Both the position numbers and the translations under genes were made by a program. The notes beneath the pieces were generated by a model, which was given only the letters and a program-made list of their open reading frames with translations, had not been told where the DNA came from and made no database searches. 64,000 nucleotides of DNA from positions 144,284-208,283 of the forward strand of contig NZ_LMEO01000034.1 of assembly GCF_001426375.1 (NCBI RefSeq), written 5' to 3'. The stretch comes from Paenibacillus sp. Root444D2. Lineage in GTDB: Bacteria; Bacillota; Bacilli; Paenibacillales; NBRC-103111. Positions 34,296 to 41,603 of the stretch are shown here, in pieces. Numbering within the stretch: the first letter of the stretch is position 1; every line of letters starts with the position of its first letter.

Positions 34296-34583
34296 ATGAG
34301 TTACAAGAACGGGAAAGACGTTCTTCCCCCTAACCTATTAAAACAATTACAAGAATATATCCAAGGTGAAATTGTATACATCCCTAAGAAAGAGCAGAAG
34401 CGCGCTGGATGGGGAGAAAATAACGGAACACGTATTATCATTGAACGTAGAAATCGAGAAATATTTCGGTTGTACCAAACTGGTTCCACGGTGATGGAAC
34501 TTATCAAAGTCTTTCACTTATCAGAGGACAGCATCCGTAAAATAATCGTGAAAACACGCGAACTAACAACTAATCAAGCGTAG
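34296..34583 (+). CDS. CD3324-type small DNA-binding protein (Mor-like HTH)
   Basis: A 95-residue protein; the ATG at 34296 follows GAGGAGG. The sequence matches the pattern known in Firmicutes as the CD3324 family: SYKNGKDVLPPNLLKQLQEY, IQGEIVYIPKKEQKRAGWGE, then NREIFRLYQTGSTVMELIKV and FHLSEDSIRKIIVKTREL, a Mor/resolvase-like helix-turn-helix. It is probably a transcriptional regulator, though its targets are unknown. It lies downstream of the two peptide units and is the first full-size gene they could influence. A 34-codon ORF beginning at 34229 overlaps its start in another frame and is not supported. Confidence 0.85.
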   Translation: MSYKNGKDVLPPNLLKQLQEYIQGEIVYIPKKEQKRAGWGENNGTRIIIERRNREIFRLYQTGSTVMELIKVFHLSEDSIRKIIVKTRELTTNQA

Positions 34584-34585
34584 AG

Positions 34586-34615
34586 GCAGCATCCCTAGAG
34601 GTGCTGCTTTTTTTT
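34586..34615 (+). terminator. Rho-independent terminator
   Basis: GCAGCATC (34586-34593) pairs with GGTGCTGC (34600-34607), followed by a run of T. Confidence 0.88.
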
Positions 34616-35400
34616 ATACGACGGACTAATTCACGCACATTGCTAATGAAACCAATCGGAAATGGACGGTTAATGGACCAGGATGCCGTTAACAGCCTAT
34701 TTGGAGCAATGATTCCGAGCTTACGGACGTCAGCGCCGTTATTCGGTTTCCATCTTTCTTATTTTCATCATTTGAAGTCGATTAAGGGCTGTCGAGTTCA
34801 TTAGAGTTTCAAACTCAATCTTTTTCGGGTATTAACGTCGCTCCAGTCCTTTAGCCGTGGAAGATAAATCTGAAGCTGATTTCGCACCCACTTCCTTACT
34901 CTCCAGCTGTAAGTTAATTGGTCAGTCGTAGTTTTTTTCGTAGAAAAAAATATAAGTTTTATTCCACTTCGCGTCATCAGTCTTGGCAAACGCGCTTGTC
35001 CCAGAAGGACGACGGAGTCGTTTATCCTTAGACCACGTAAGCCATCTTATGATGAAAAAGCCTACTGCTGCATATTCCAAAGGGAATGACGATGCGCTAT
35101 TTGTGGAAAACAATACCTTTTTGAGCGTTAGGGGGAACGTAGGTGTGCTATGTAACCATTTCTGGGTGAAGTTCGGAGCTTTTAGGGGAATTAGCGAATC
35201 GAGGTTCCGCAACGTTAGCTTTATAACCACTTATTGGAAAAATAGCGCATCGACGTTCCCATTCGTGAAGCGTGGAAAGAAAACGATAATCCATTTCGGC
35301 GCCAATCGGAAAACATATTTGATTGCCGTCAAATTGAAGGAAATGCCTTTACTTTCTTGAAATTAAAAGGAAAGAAAACGTAGTGAGCGTCCGATCGCTT
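34616..35400. repeat. Non-coding interval with dispersed inverted and direct repeats
   Basis: About 785 bases without a supported gene. AAATAGCGCATCG with a following TTCCC occurs at about 35240-35262 and in inverted form at about 35080-35103; a diverged direct copy (TTAGCGAATCGAGGTTCC) lies at about 35195. A hairpin with arms TTTTTTC/GAAAAAA sits near 34930. Open frames on both strands (for example 34983-35360) have no ribosome site and unusual composition. The look is of degenerate intergenic repeats or gene remnants. Confidence 0.55.
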
Positions 35401-35419
35401 TGGAGGTGGTGCAAGACAA

Positions 35420-36250
35420 ATGCAAGATGAGCTGGATATCCGCAGTTTTATCGGTACACATGATGCCGATTTTTATGATGATGGATTTCACCGTCATTCG
35501 GCCGTTGAAGTCAGTATCGTGCTAGAAGGACGGTGCTTGTTCGAATGGTCAAGGCGAAGCTGGATGGAAGCAGGCCATATCGTTATTATCCCGTCAGACT
35601 TGTCACACAGGTTTGAAGCCGTGACGAATGTGAGGTTTGGGGTTATTTTGCTGCAGGGCGTAACGGCTCGTACGATGGAGCTGGTCGCGAAGCTCGGAGG
35701 CAGCGGATTTACTGGCGACGGGGGCGGCGCTGATAGATCTCCTTTATTCCTTGCTTTATCCCGACTGGACAAAGAGCGGTTCGAGCGATTGTTCCGGGAG
35801 TGGCTTCGGATGAAATCGTCGTTCCTAAAGGAAAAGCAAGCTAATTATTCGGCATGGATGGAAGTGCTGCTGCTTTTTTTACTTGAACACTCGCAGCAGG
35901 ATTTGCAGGGAATGACGGTGACGAAAGCGGCTGACTACATTCGTGAAAATGTGCAGGAATCTGTTCATATTTCTGATTTGGCAGAGATGACCGGTTTTAC
36001 GGAGCCTGCGTTTCGCCGTGTCTTTGAACAAATGTATGGCGTTAGCCCAAAGCAATACCAGCAGCAGTGCCGTTTGCAGGAGGCAAAATGGCTGCTTAGC
36101 TCAACAGATAAGGACATACGTGAAATCGCCGAGCAAGTTGGCTTTTTCAGGCTGCATTCCTTTTCACAGTGGTTTAAGGAGCAAGAAGGTCACCCGCCTA
36201 CCGTTTGGCGGAAAAGTCAAAGGTTGCAGCACGGTTCGGTGCTGGACTAG
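35420..36250 (+). CDS. AraC-family transcriptional regulator
   Basis: A 276-residue regulator with GGAGGTGG upstream. The N-terminal cupin-like sensor has FHRHSAVEVSIVLEGRCLFE and the typical HIVIIPSDLSHRF. The C-terminal double HTH has ADYIRENVQESVHISDLAEM, GFTEPAFRRVFEQMYGVSP and IREIAEQVGFFRLHSFSQWF. AraC proteins of this form usually sense a sugar. It precedes a dehydrogenase and a sugar isomerase-like gene in the same direction and probably controls them. It is separated from the dehydrogenase by about 100 bases that include a possible cre site. Confidence 0.9.
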   Translation: MQDELDIRSFIGTHDADFYDDGFHRHSAVEVSIVLEGRCLFEWSRRSWMEAGHIVIIPSDLSHRFEAVTNVRFGVILLQGVTARTMELVAKLGGSGFTGDGGGADRSPLFLALSRLDKERFERLFREWLRMKSSFLKEKQANYSAWMEVLLLFLLEHSQQDLQGMTVTKAADYIRENVQESVHISDLAEMTGFTEPAFRRVFEQMYGVSPKQYQQQCRLQEAKWLLSSTDKDIREIAEQVGFFRLHSFSQWFKEQEGHPPTVWRKSQRLQHGSVLD

Positions 36251-36288
36251 TTGCGTTTTGCGTAAATTGCGGTTCGGTTTCCCTAAAT

Positions 36289-36302
36289 ACAAGCGCTTTC
36301 TG
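36289..36302 (+). promoter_or_regulatory. Weak cre-like site
   Basis: TACAAGCGCTTTCT keeps the AAGCGCTTTC core but matches only 11 of 14 consensus positions. It lies 51 bases before the Gfo/Idh/MocA gene. Confidence 0.3.
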
Positions 36303-36352
36303 ATTCGATATGCTAGTGGAGTAAAGGTAAACACATAGGGAGGCAACGACGG

Positions 36353-37330
36353 ATGGAAAAAGTAAGAATTGGATTTATCGGTGTAGGCGGCATGGCAGAG
36401 TATCATATGAAAACATTGCAGCAAATCGATGACGCAGTGATTACGGCCGTATGCGATATGAACGCGGATCGGGCGAGGGAGATAGCTGAAACATTCGGCG
36501 CAAAAAAGTACGAAACTTTGGAAGAAATGTTAGATGCGGGGGTAATCGATGCGCTTTATATATGCACGCCGCCTTTTGCTAGGGAAGGGATTGAAGAAGC
36601 GGCTGCAGCACGGGGCATACATCTGTTATCGGAGAAACCGACCGGTTTACATATGGAGGAAGTGCGTCGTAAAGAACAGATCATTCGTGAGTCGGGCATC
36701 ATCCATTCGTCGGGCTATTGCCTGCGTTATCTGGACACAGTGCAGAAGGCAAAGACGTACTTGGCTGATAAGCAAGTAGATATGGTACTCGCATACAGAA
36801 TTGGCGGCATGCCAGAAGTAGGTTGGTGGAGGCTCATGAATCGCTCAGGCGGCCAACTTGTAGAGCAATCGACGCATCAAGTGGACTTGATTCGTTATTT
36901 GGCCGGCGAGTTTGACTATGTCCAAGCGAACTACGAGCAGCGTCACATCCATCGGAATTATCCAGAGGCAACGGTGTATGATGTGGGTATCGTATCTTTC
37001 GGCCTGCGCAGCGGGGCGCTAGGCACGATCAGCAATACGGTATTGTCCCGTCAAATTGGACGCGGGGATGTGGAGTTTTTCGGGCATGACTTCTATGTGT
37101 CAATAAGCGGTATGACGGTTCGGATTGTAGATGATACGCAAGACGTGACTTTGACGTCGGAGATGGATTTTTACCTCGAACAGAATCGGGCGTTTGTCGC
37201 AGCTGTGAAAACAGGACGGCAGGAGCTAGTGCTTGGGGATTATAGCGAAGCGGCAGCGACGCTTGAGGTTACACTGGCGGCGAATGATTCGGCCGTTGCG
37301 AAGCAAACGATAACGATCACTTCCAAATAA
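36353..37330 (+). CDS. Gfo/Idh/MocA-family NAD(P)-dependent dehydrogenase
   Basis: A 325-residue protein; GGGAGG precedes the ATG. The Rossmann motif is RIGFIGVGGMAEYHMKTL, then ALYICTPPFAREGIEEAAA and the family hallmark LLSEKPTGLHMEEV with catalytic Lys. The C-terminal substrate domain includes GGQLVEQSTHQVDLIRYLAG. Substrates are usually sugars or inositols, which the neighbouring AraC regulator and isomerase-like protein agree with. The exact sugar is unknown. Confidence 0.93.
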   Translation: MEKVRIGFIGVGGMAEYHMKTLQQIDDAVITAVCDMNADRAREIAETFGAKKYETLEEMLDAGVIDALYICTPPFAREGIEEAAAARGIHLLSEKPTGLHMEEVRRKEQIIRESGIIHSSGYCLRYLDTVQKAKTYLADKQVDMVLAYRIGGMPEVGWWRLMNRSGGQLVEQSTHQVDLIRYLAGEFDYVQANYEQRHIHRNYPEATVYDVGIVSFGLRSGALGTISNTVLSRQIGRGDVEFFGHDFYVSISGMTVRIVDDTQDVTLTSEMDFYLEQNRAFVAAVKTGRQELVLGDYSEAAATLEVTLAANDSAVAKQTITITSK

Positions 37331-37375
37331 GAGTACGAATGTTTCCATTTTGAAATACACGAAGGAGGTTAAGGC

Positions 37376-38206
37376 ATGTTAAAAGGAGTCAATCAATGGT
37401 GCTTTCCTGAAGGGCTGCCCCTTCAGCAGTTATTCTCGATTAGCCGTGAGGCTGGTTATGACGCGGTTGAGCTGAATGTCAATCCGTTAGGCGGCGTTGG
37501 TTTGACCATGGAGACGACTGCTATGGAGGCTGAGGAGATTGGCCGCATGGCCAAAGAGTACGGTATTCAGCTGCGAAGCTTGTCTACCTCTCTACTGTGG
37601 CACACTCCGCTATCTTCGGCAGACGCGTCTGTACGTGAGCAGGGGCGTCGCGTTGTCGAGAAACAGTTGGAGCTAGCGGAGCTGCTAGGTATCGATACGG
37701 TGCTTGTCGTGCCTGGAGCTGTCAACGAAGAGACATCGTACGATGAGTGCTACGACCGCAGCCGTGCGGAACTAGCTTTGCTGGTGAAAGAAGCGGAAAG
37801 ACGGCGCGTTCGCATTGGCATCGAAAACGTGTGGAACAAATTTTTGCTTTCGCCGCTCGAAATGCGTGCATATGTCGATGATCTTCAATCTTCTTATGTC
37901 GGGGTTTATTTTGATGTAGGCAATATTTTGCATAACGGTTATCCGCAGCAGTGGATCAAAATTCTTGGTTCACGTATATTCAAAGTACATGTGAAGGATT
38001 ACCGGCCATGCGTAGGCAATGGCAACGGCTTTGTCCCGCTGCTCGCAGGAGATGTCAATTGGACGGCAGTCCGCACAGCACTAGAGGACATCGGGTATAC
38101 CGATACGGTAACGGCTGAAGTCGGCTTGTACGCAGAAACTCCACTGCAGACGGTGTATGACACTTCTCGTCACTTGGATATTATTCTTGGCGGAGCTGCG
38201 AGATAG
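37376..38206 (+). CDS. Sugar phosphate isomerase/epimerase-like TIM barrel (AP-endonuclease family 2)
   Basis: A 276-residue protein with GAAGGAGG before the start. Sequence features of the xylose-isomerase-like fold: GYDAVELNVNP, IDTVLVVPGAVNEE, IGIENVWNKFLLSPLEM, VGVYFDVGNILHNGYP and IFKVHVKDYR, which supply the metal ligands Glu, Asp and His. Resembles UlaE or hydroxypyruvate isomerase relatives. It follows the dehydrogenase by 45 bases and ends before a strong terminator, so the two form an operon, probably for interconversion and oxidation of one sugar or polyol. Confidence 0.9.
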   Translation: MLKGVNQWCFPEGLPLQQLFSISREAGYDAVELNVNPLGGVGLTMETTAMEAEEIGRMAKEYGIQLRSLSTSLLWHTPLSSADASVREQGRRVVEKQLELAELLGIDTVLVVPGAVNEETSYDECYDRSRAELALLVKEAERRRVRIGIENVWNKFLLSPLEMRAYVDDLQSSYVGVYFDVGNILHNGYPQQWIKILGSRIFKVHVKDYRPCVGNGNGFVPLLAGDVNWTAVRTALEDIGYTDTVTAEVGLYAETPLQTVYDTSRHLDIILGGAAR

Positions 38207-38240
38207 TAGTGAAGTCAGAAGAATCGCTTCCTGCTTCATA

Positions 38241-38275
38241 AGAAGACCCCGGCACATCAAGTGTCGGGGTCTTCT
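38241..38275. terminator. Bidirectional terminator
   Basis: AGAAGACCCCGGCAC (38241-38255) pairs with GTGTCGGGGTCTTCT (38261-38275) around a 5-base loop, between convergent genes. Confidence 0.9.
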
Positions 38276-38280
38276 CATTC

Positions 38281-38634
38281 TTATATACGTGTCAGCTCTG
38301 AATGAACGACGCGATGTGCTGCAACATACTTGTTTTTAGGACTGATACCGAATACAGCAAACAGTATATCCCTATCGCTCGACGAAAATTGCACCTCGTA
38401 TGCCTTCGCCTTGGAAACATCAATGATTTTAATCGCAGAAGACAACGGACCGACTACAAAGGAGAGAGAGGCAATCAATCGCCGTCTTCCATTTAAGGCA
38501 AATACTTTGACGTGAACTTTTTCCTGATCGTTCCGACCACGATGTGCGGCATTAATAATAATATTTTTCGAAACAATCTTGTTGCGGAAAGCAAGGTTAT
38601 TTAAGGGACCGGTTGAATATTTTATCATTGCCAA
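38281..38634 (-). CDS. Hypothetical protein, Bacillales beta-rich surface/spore-type family
   Basis: About 117 residues. GGAGGTG lies 9 bases before TTG at 38634; an ATG at 38628 is the alternative, and longer starts are unsupported. The sequence runs YSTGPLNNLAFRNKIVSKN, VHVKVFALNGRRRLIASLSF, a VVGPLSS stretch, then KIIDVSKAKAYEVQFSS and ends with AAHRVVHSELT. I recognise this pattern (STGP, FNLNG-type strand, VLHSELT end) from uncharacterised small proteins of Paenibacillus and Bacillus; function is not known. It is monocistronic. Confidence 0.72.
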   Translation of the reverse strand: MAMIKYSTGPLNNLAFRNKIVSKNIIINAAHRGRNDQEKVHVKVFALNGRRRLIASLSFVVGPLSSAIKIIDVSKAKAYEVQFSSSDRDILFAVFGISPKNKYVAAHRVVHSELTRI

Positions 38635-38834
38635 TGATTCATACACCTCCATCTTCAGATGGAACATTTTATGTTATGAATCATAGATCGTCACGGCTAT
38701 CTTTGCTCATTGTTAAGAATCAGCGTATGACAAGATACGAAAGAAAAGGGAGTTCGCCCCGTAAGTAGATCATCTACAAAAAAGTGGATTTATGCAAGAT
38801 TAGCTGTTTATTTATTTCTTAATTTTCAATTATA

Positions 38835-38895
38835 GTGATTGACCAATCAATAACAAAATGATAAGATGATTTCAAGTTAGTAATTGATCAATTAC
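38835..38895. promoter_or_regulatory. Two palindromic operators, TetR-type
   Basis: TGATTG-AC-CAATCA (38836-38849) and the perfect 16-bp palindrome GTAATTGATCAATTAC (38880-38895) precede the SDR gene. A third related site, GTGATCAATCAATTAC, lies at 39904-39919 right after the SDR stop and before the SRPBCC gene. TGAYCAATCA-like dyads suit a TetR-family repressor; no such gene is in the window. Confidence 0.6.
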
Positions 38896-38928
38896 AAAAA
38901 ATAAAAATACGAAATGAGGCTGATGAAA

Positions 38929-39903
38929 ATGGAAAAAGCGATTGTAATTGGAGCAACAGGCGGGACAGGAGCAGCAATCACGGAAGAACTTATCAAACGG
39001 GGGGTATGTACCATTGCTTTTGGACGATCACGCCAGAAATTGGAACAGCTTGCTGAAAAACTTGGAAATCCTAAGCATTTAACGCTTGCCTTTGGAGATG
39101 CAATGAATCCTGACGACATTGTAGCCCAAGCAGGCGGTGCTAACGTATTGTTCCATTGCGCGAACGTACCTTATAACGAGATGGTGAACAAACTGATTCC
39201 GCTAGGCGAATCCGTGATGGAGGCGGCAGAACGGCTTGCAATTAAAGTAGTAGCGATTGACGGGATCTATCCTTACGGGAAAAAACAGATGGATCTTGTC
39301 ACGGAAGAACATCCAAAAGAGCCTCATACGATAAAAGGAAAAGTACGCCTGGACTATGAACGGATGTTGTTCAGTAATCGATGGACTAAAGCAAAAGTAA
39401 TGATTGTTCGTTTGCCCGATTATTATGGCCCTACAGCTAATGAAGCCTCGTATTTAGGTTCGACCCTGGAAGCGATAGCTGCTGGCAAAATGGCTTTTTT
39501 CGTCGGCAACATGCAAGTTCCCCGCGAATTCGTTTATTTACCGGATGCAGCTGCGATGGTTGCTGAGCTGGCAGGCAAAGACTTAGCCTATGGACAGAAC
39601 TGGAATATACCGGGTGCTGGGCTTATATCGGGGCGAGAGATCGTACGGATTGCACAAACGGCAAGCGGCCATGTTAAACCGGTGATTCCGCTGAAAAAAT
39701 TAGGTTTATCATTGATAGGTATGAGCGTGCCCGTGATGAAAGAAATTGTCGAGATGCTTTATTTAACCGAAGAGCCGCTGACTTTAAGCGGGGAAAAATA
39801 CAAACGGTTCATAGGACCGATCACCGCGACGCCATTCCAGCAGGGGATTACTTCGACTGTTTTGGCATTGCAGGAGAGTAAGGCATCTTTCGCACAAATA
39901 TAA
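38929..39903 (+). CDS. NAD-dependent epimerase/dehydratase-like SDR
   Basis: A 324-residue extended or atypical SDR. ATG 38929 follows GAGG with 9-base spacing; ATG 38914 and 38923 are less favoured. The Rossmann motif is AIVIGATGGTGAAITEEL; LFHCANVPYNEMVNKL and DGIYPYGKKQM (a YxxxK-like site) follow, and later VRLPDYYGPTANEAS and EFVYLPDAAAMVAELA. It probably acts on a small NAD-dependent substrate, unknown. TetR-like palindromes around the gene indicate induced expression. The SRPBCC gene follows by 35 bases. Confidence 0.87.
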   Translation: MEKAIVIGATGGTGAAITEELIKRGVCTIAFGRSRQKLEQLAEKLGNPKHLTLAFGDAMNPDDIVAQAGGANVLFHCANVPYNEMVNKLIPLGESVMEAAERLAIKVVAIDGIYPYGKKQMDLVTEEHPKEPHTIKGKVRLDYERMLFSNRWTKAKVMIVRLPDYYGPTANEASYLGSTLEAIAAGKMAFFVGNMQVPREFVYLPDAAAMVAELAGKDLAYGQNWNIPGAGLISGREIVRIAQTASGHVKPVIPLKKLGLSLIGMSVPVMKEIVEMLYLTEEPLTLSGEKYKRFIGPITATPFQQGITSTVLALQESKASFAQI

Positions 39904-39938
39904 GTGATCAATCAATTACATTAAGGAGATGAAATAGG

Positions 39939-40499
39939 ATGTTTAGATCGTTTAATTTAAAAACATTTACGATGAGCTTTCTTTTACTGATAACTATTCT
40001 GATTGGTGGGATCATTTTAGCGAGACCCTTTGATGATTCCCAACGGGCCACCATCGATGTCGACCGAAACGCCCAGGTCATCGTCGACCTTTCCATCGAA
40101 ATCAACGCTCCACAAGAGACCGTATGGCGGATACAGACCGGCATCGACCAGTGGCCAACTTGGCAGAAAAATGTCTCACAGGCACGGTTATCCGGTCCAA
40201 TCACGGTGGGGAGTACCTTTCAGTGGGAGACGCATGGGCTATCCATCGTCTCCACCATCCGCGAGGTCGATCCCCTGCGGCGCATCGTTTGGGGCGGGCC
40301 AGCACAAGGCATCGAAGGCGTCCACGTCTGGACCATCACTCCCACCCTCGAAGGAGTTGTCGTGCACACCACGGAGTCCTGGGACGGTCCGCCAGTTGCA
40401 GCCGACCCCGACGGCATGCGCGCGGCACTCACGTCCTCGCTCGAAGCTTGGCTTGCCGACCTCAAGACGACTGCCGAGGCGGGGACTTCCGCGCTGTAA
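39939..40499 (+). CDS. Membrane-anchored SRPBCC-domain protein with a composition switch
   Basis: A 186-residue protein. The start follows TTAAGGAG. Residues 1-29 are a hydrophobic anchor (FNLKTFTMSFLLLITILIGG) encoded by AT-rich DNA. From about residue 30 the gene is distinctly GC-rich and codes for an SRPBCC/START-like domain: VIVDLSIEINAPQETVWRI, IDQWPTWQKNVSQARLSG and the later VVVHTTESWDGPPVA. Such domains bind hydrophobic ligands. The split composition suggests a native leader joined to a foreign domain. Confidence 0.82.
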   Translation: MFRSFNLKTFTMSFLLLITILIGGIILARPFDDSQRATIDVDRNAQVIVDLSIEINAPQETVWRIQTGIDQWPTWQKNVSQARLSGPITVGSTFQWETHGLSIVSTIREVDPLRRIVWGGPAQGIEGVHVWTITPTLEGVVVHTTESWDGPPVAADPDGMRAALTSSLEAWLADLKTTAEAGTSAL

Positions 40500-40548
40500 G
40501 AGCCGCATTCTGATGGTCCGTTTTATACGAAACATAGGAGGTGCTTAC

Positions 40549-40617
40549 TTGGCTCTGGGCAAAAAACCTAGCATTAATGAGACATACTGCCATGCAGTAT
40601 GTCTTTTGTGCGCTTGA
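40549..40617 (+). CDS. Possible 22-residue peptide overlapping a hairpin
   Basis: TTG start 6 bases after AGGAGGTG; product ALGKKPSINETYCHAVCLLCA after the initial residue. The second half of the ORF coincides with the hairpin at 40580-40607, so it may be a leader or accidental. Weak. Confidence 0.25.
   Translation: MALGKKPSINETYCHAVCLLCA
40580..40607 (+). terminator. Rho-independent terminator
   Basis: AGACATACTG (40580-40589), a short loop and CAGTATGTCT (40595-40604), then TTT. Confidence 0.65.
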
Positions 40618-40633
40618 TAGAAGGGATGCTTTC

Positions 40634-40687
40634 ATGTCTCAGCGAATTATTGGAATTAAATGTGAAACATCTGAATTCATCGATTAG
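40634..40687 (+). CDS. Possible 17-residue peptide
   Basis: ATG with AAGGGA about 8 bases upstream; product MSQRIIGIKCETSEFID. It ends 15 bases before the next gene. It could be a leader peptide, a remnant or a chance ORF. Confidence 0.25.
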   Translation: MSQRIIGIKCETSEFID

Positions 40688-40702
40688 GTAGGAGGAGTCA
40701 TT

Positions 40703-41083
40703 ATGATTTCCGTATTCGTTTACGGAACATTGCTTGCGGGAGAGAGTAATCATCATGTTGCTGCACCTTTTTTAATCTCCGTACAACCGGGTACGATATT
40801 TGGTCGTCTATATGATGTAGGCCCATATCCAGCTCTTACTCTTACGGAAGGGGACCATAAAGTGATTGGCGAGTGGTTCGAAGTAACAGAGGAAGGGCTG
40901 CAAGCAATGGATATTCTGGAGGGGTACAACGGTCCCGGTGCCTCTAATGAGTATGAAAGAGTGTGGGTCAGCGATGTTAATGGCTTGCGTGAAGGCTGGG
41001 TTTATATCTGGGAAACCATTAGCGGGCTCAAAGAGATTAATAGCTCCTCATGGAGAGCCTATTCAGCCCAAAAAAACAAGTGA
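40703..41083 (+). CDS. Gamma-glutamylcyclotransferase-like (GGCT/AIG2) protein
   Basis: A 126-residue protein; AGGAGGAG precedes the ATG with 7-base spacing. The glycine-loop VFVYGTLLAGESNHH, the ARLYDVG-like FGRLYDVGPYPALTL, and the catalytic Glu in MDILEGYNGPGAS are family signatures. Members cleave gamma-glutamyl amines to 5-oxoproline, which would feed the PxpABC enzyme encoded at 30-33 kb, though the two loci are not adjacent. Substrate is unknown. Confidence 0.88.
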   Translation: MISVFVYGTLLAGESNHHVAAPFLISVQPGTIFGRLYDVGPYPALTLTEGDHKVIGEWFEVTEEGLQAMDILEGYNGPGASNEYERVWVSDVNGLREGWVYIWETISGLKEINSSSWRAYSAQKNK

Positions 41084-41171
41084 AAAGTTCGGTTTATTTC
41101 GACAAATTTCTATCCTGCCAGAGTGCATGATGCTATAATTAAGTTAATTTATTAAGGTCGAGGAGAACACC

Positions 41172-41546
41172 ATGTCTATTTATAAAATATTGCTTGCAGA
41201 TGACGAAATCGCGCTGCGTTTTCTGCTTACTGAAACTCTTTCTGATGAAGGTTATGCCATCTCGGAAGTTGAAGATGGCCAACAAGCGATGGAGCAATTG
41301 CAAAAAGAAACCTACGATCTGATCATACTTGATTATATGATGCCGGAGCGGACGGGTGTTGAAGTCTGTGATTGGCTGCGGCATAGCGATAATGCCAATC
41401 GGGATATACCGGTAATTTTGCTGACGGCTAAAGCCTTGGATAAGGACAAAGAAAAAGCCAAAGCAGCGGGCGTAACCACCTATATTGTTAAACCATTCAG
41501 CCCTCTTCAATTAATAGATACGGTCGGACAATTATTACAACGTTAA
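41172..41546 (+). CDS. CheY-like single-domain response regulator
   Basis: A 124-residue receiver. LLADDEIALRFLLTETL has the acidic pair, LIILDYMMPERTG holds the phosphoacceptor Asp, and YIVKPFSPLQL the conserved Lys. No output domain is present, so it probably relays phosphate or binds a partner. The next gene, 58 bases downstream, encodes a Hpt-REC-GGDEF-REC protein, a likely phosphate partner. TATAAT at 41133 could be the -10 box. Confidence 0.92.
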   Translation: MSIYKILLADDEIALRFLLTETLSDEGYAISEVEDGQQAMEQLQKETYDLIILDYMMPERTGVEVCDWLRHSDNANRDIPVILLTAKALDKDKEKAKAAGVTTYIVKPFSPLQLIDTVGQLLQR

Positions 41547-41603
41547 TTCGAACTATATAGAGATTGAGATTATTTTATATATAAAAAAGGGTGATTGGCT
41601 GTC

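Noticed and set aside
34148..34333. ORF overlapping the start of the CD3324-type gene
   Set aside because: It begins within a terminator-bearing stretch; the better internal start at 34229 would overlap the well-supported gene in another frame and has no recognisable product.
34983..35360. A 125-residue plus-strand ORF and a 102-residue opposing ORF
   Set aside because: No ribosome binding site, unusual composition, overlap on both strands and presence of repeat arms inside; treated as non-coding.
40030..40617. 195-residue and 129-residue alternative-frame ORFs over the SRPBCC gene
   Set aside because: Shadow frames in GC-rich DNA; only the 39939 frame has a ribosome site and a recognisable domain.
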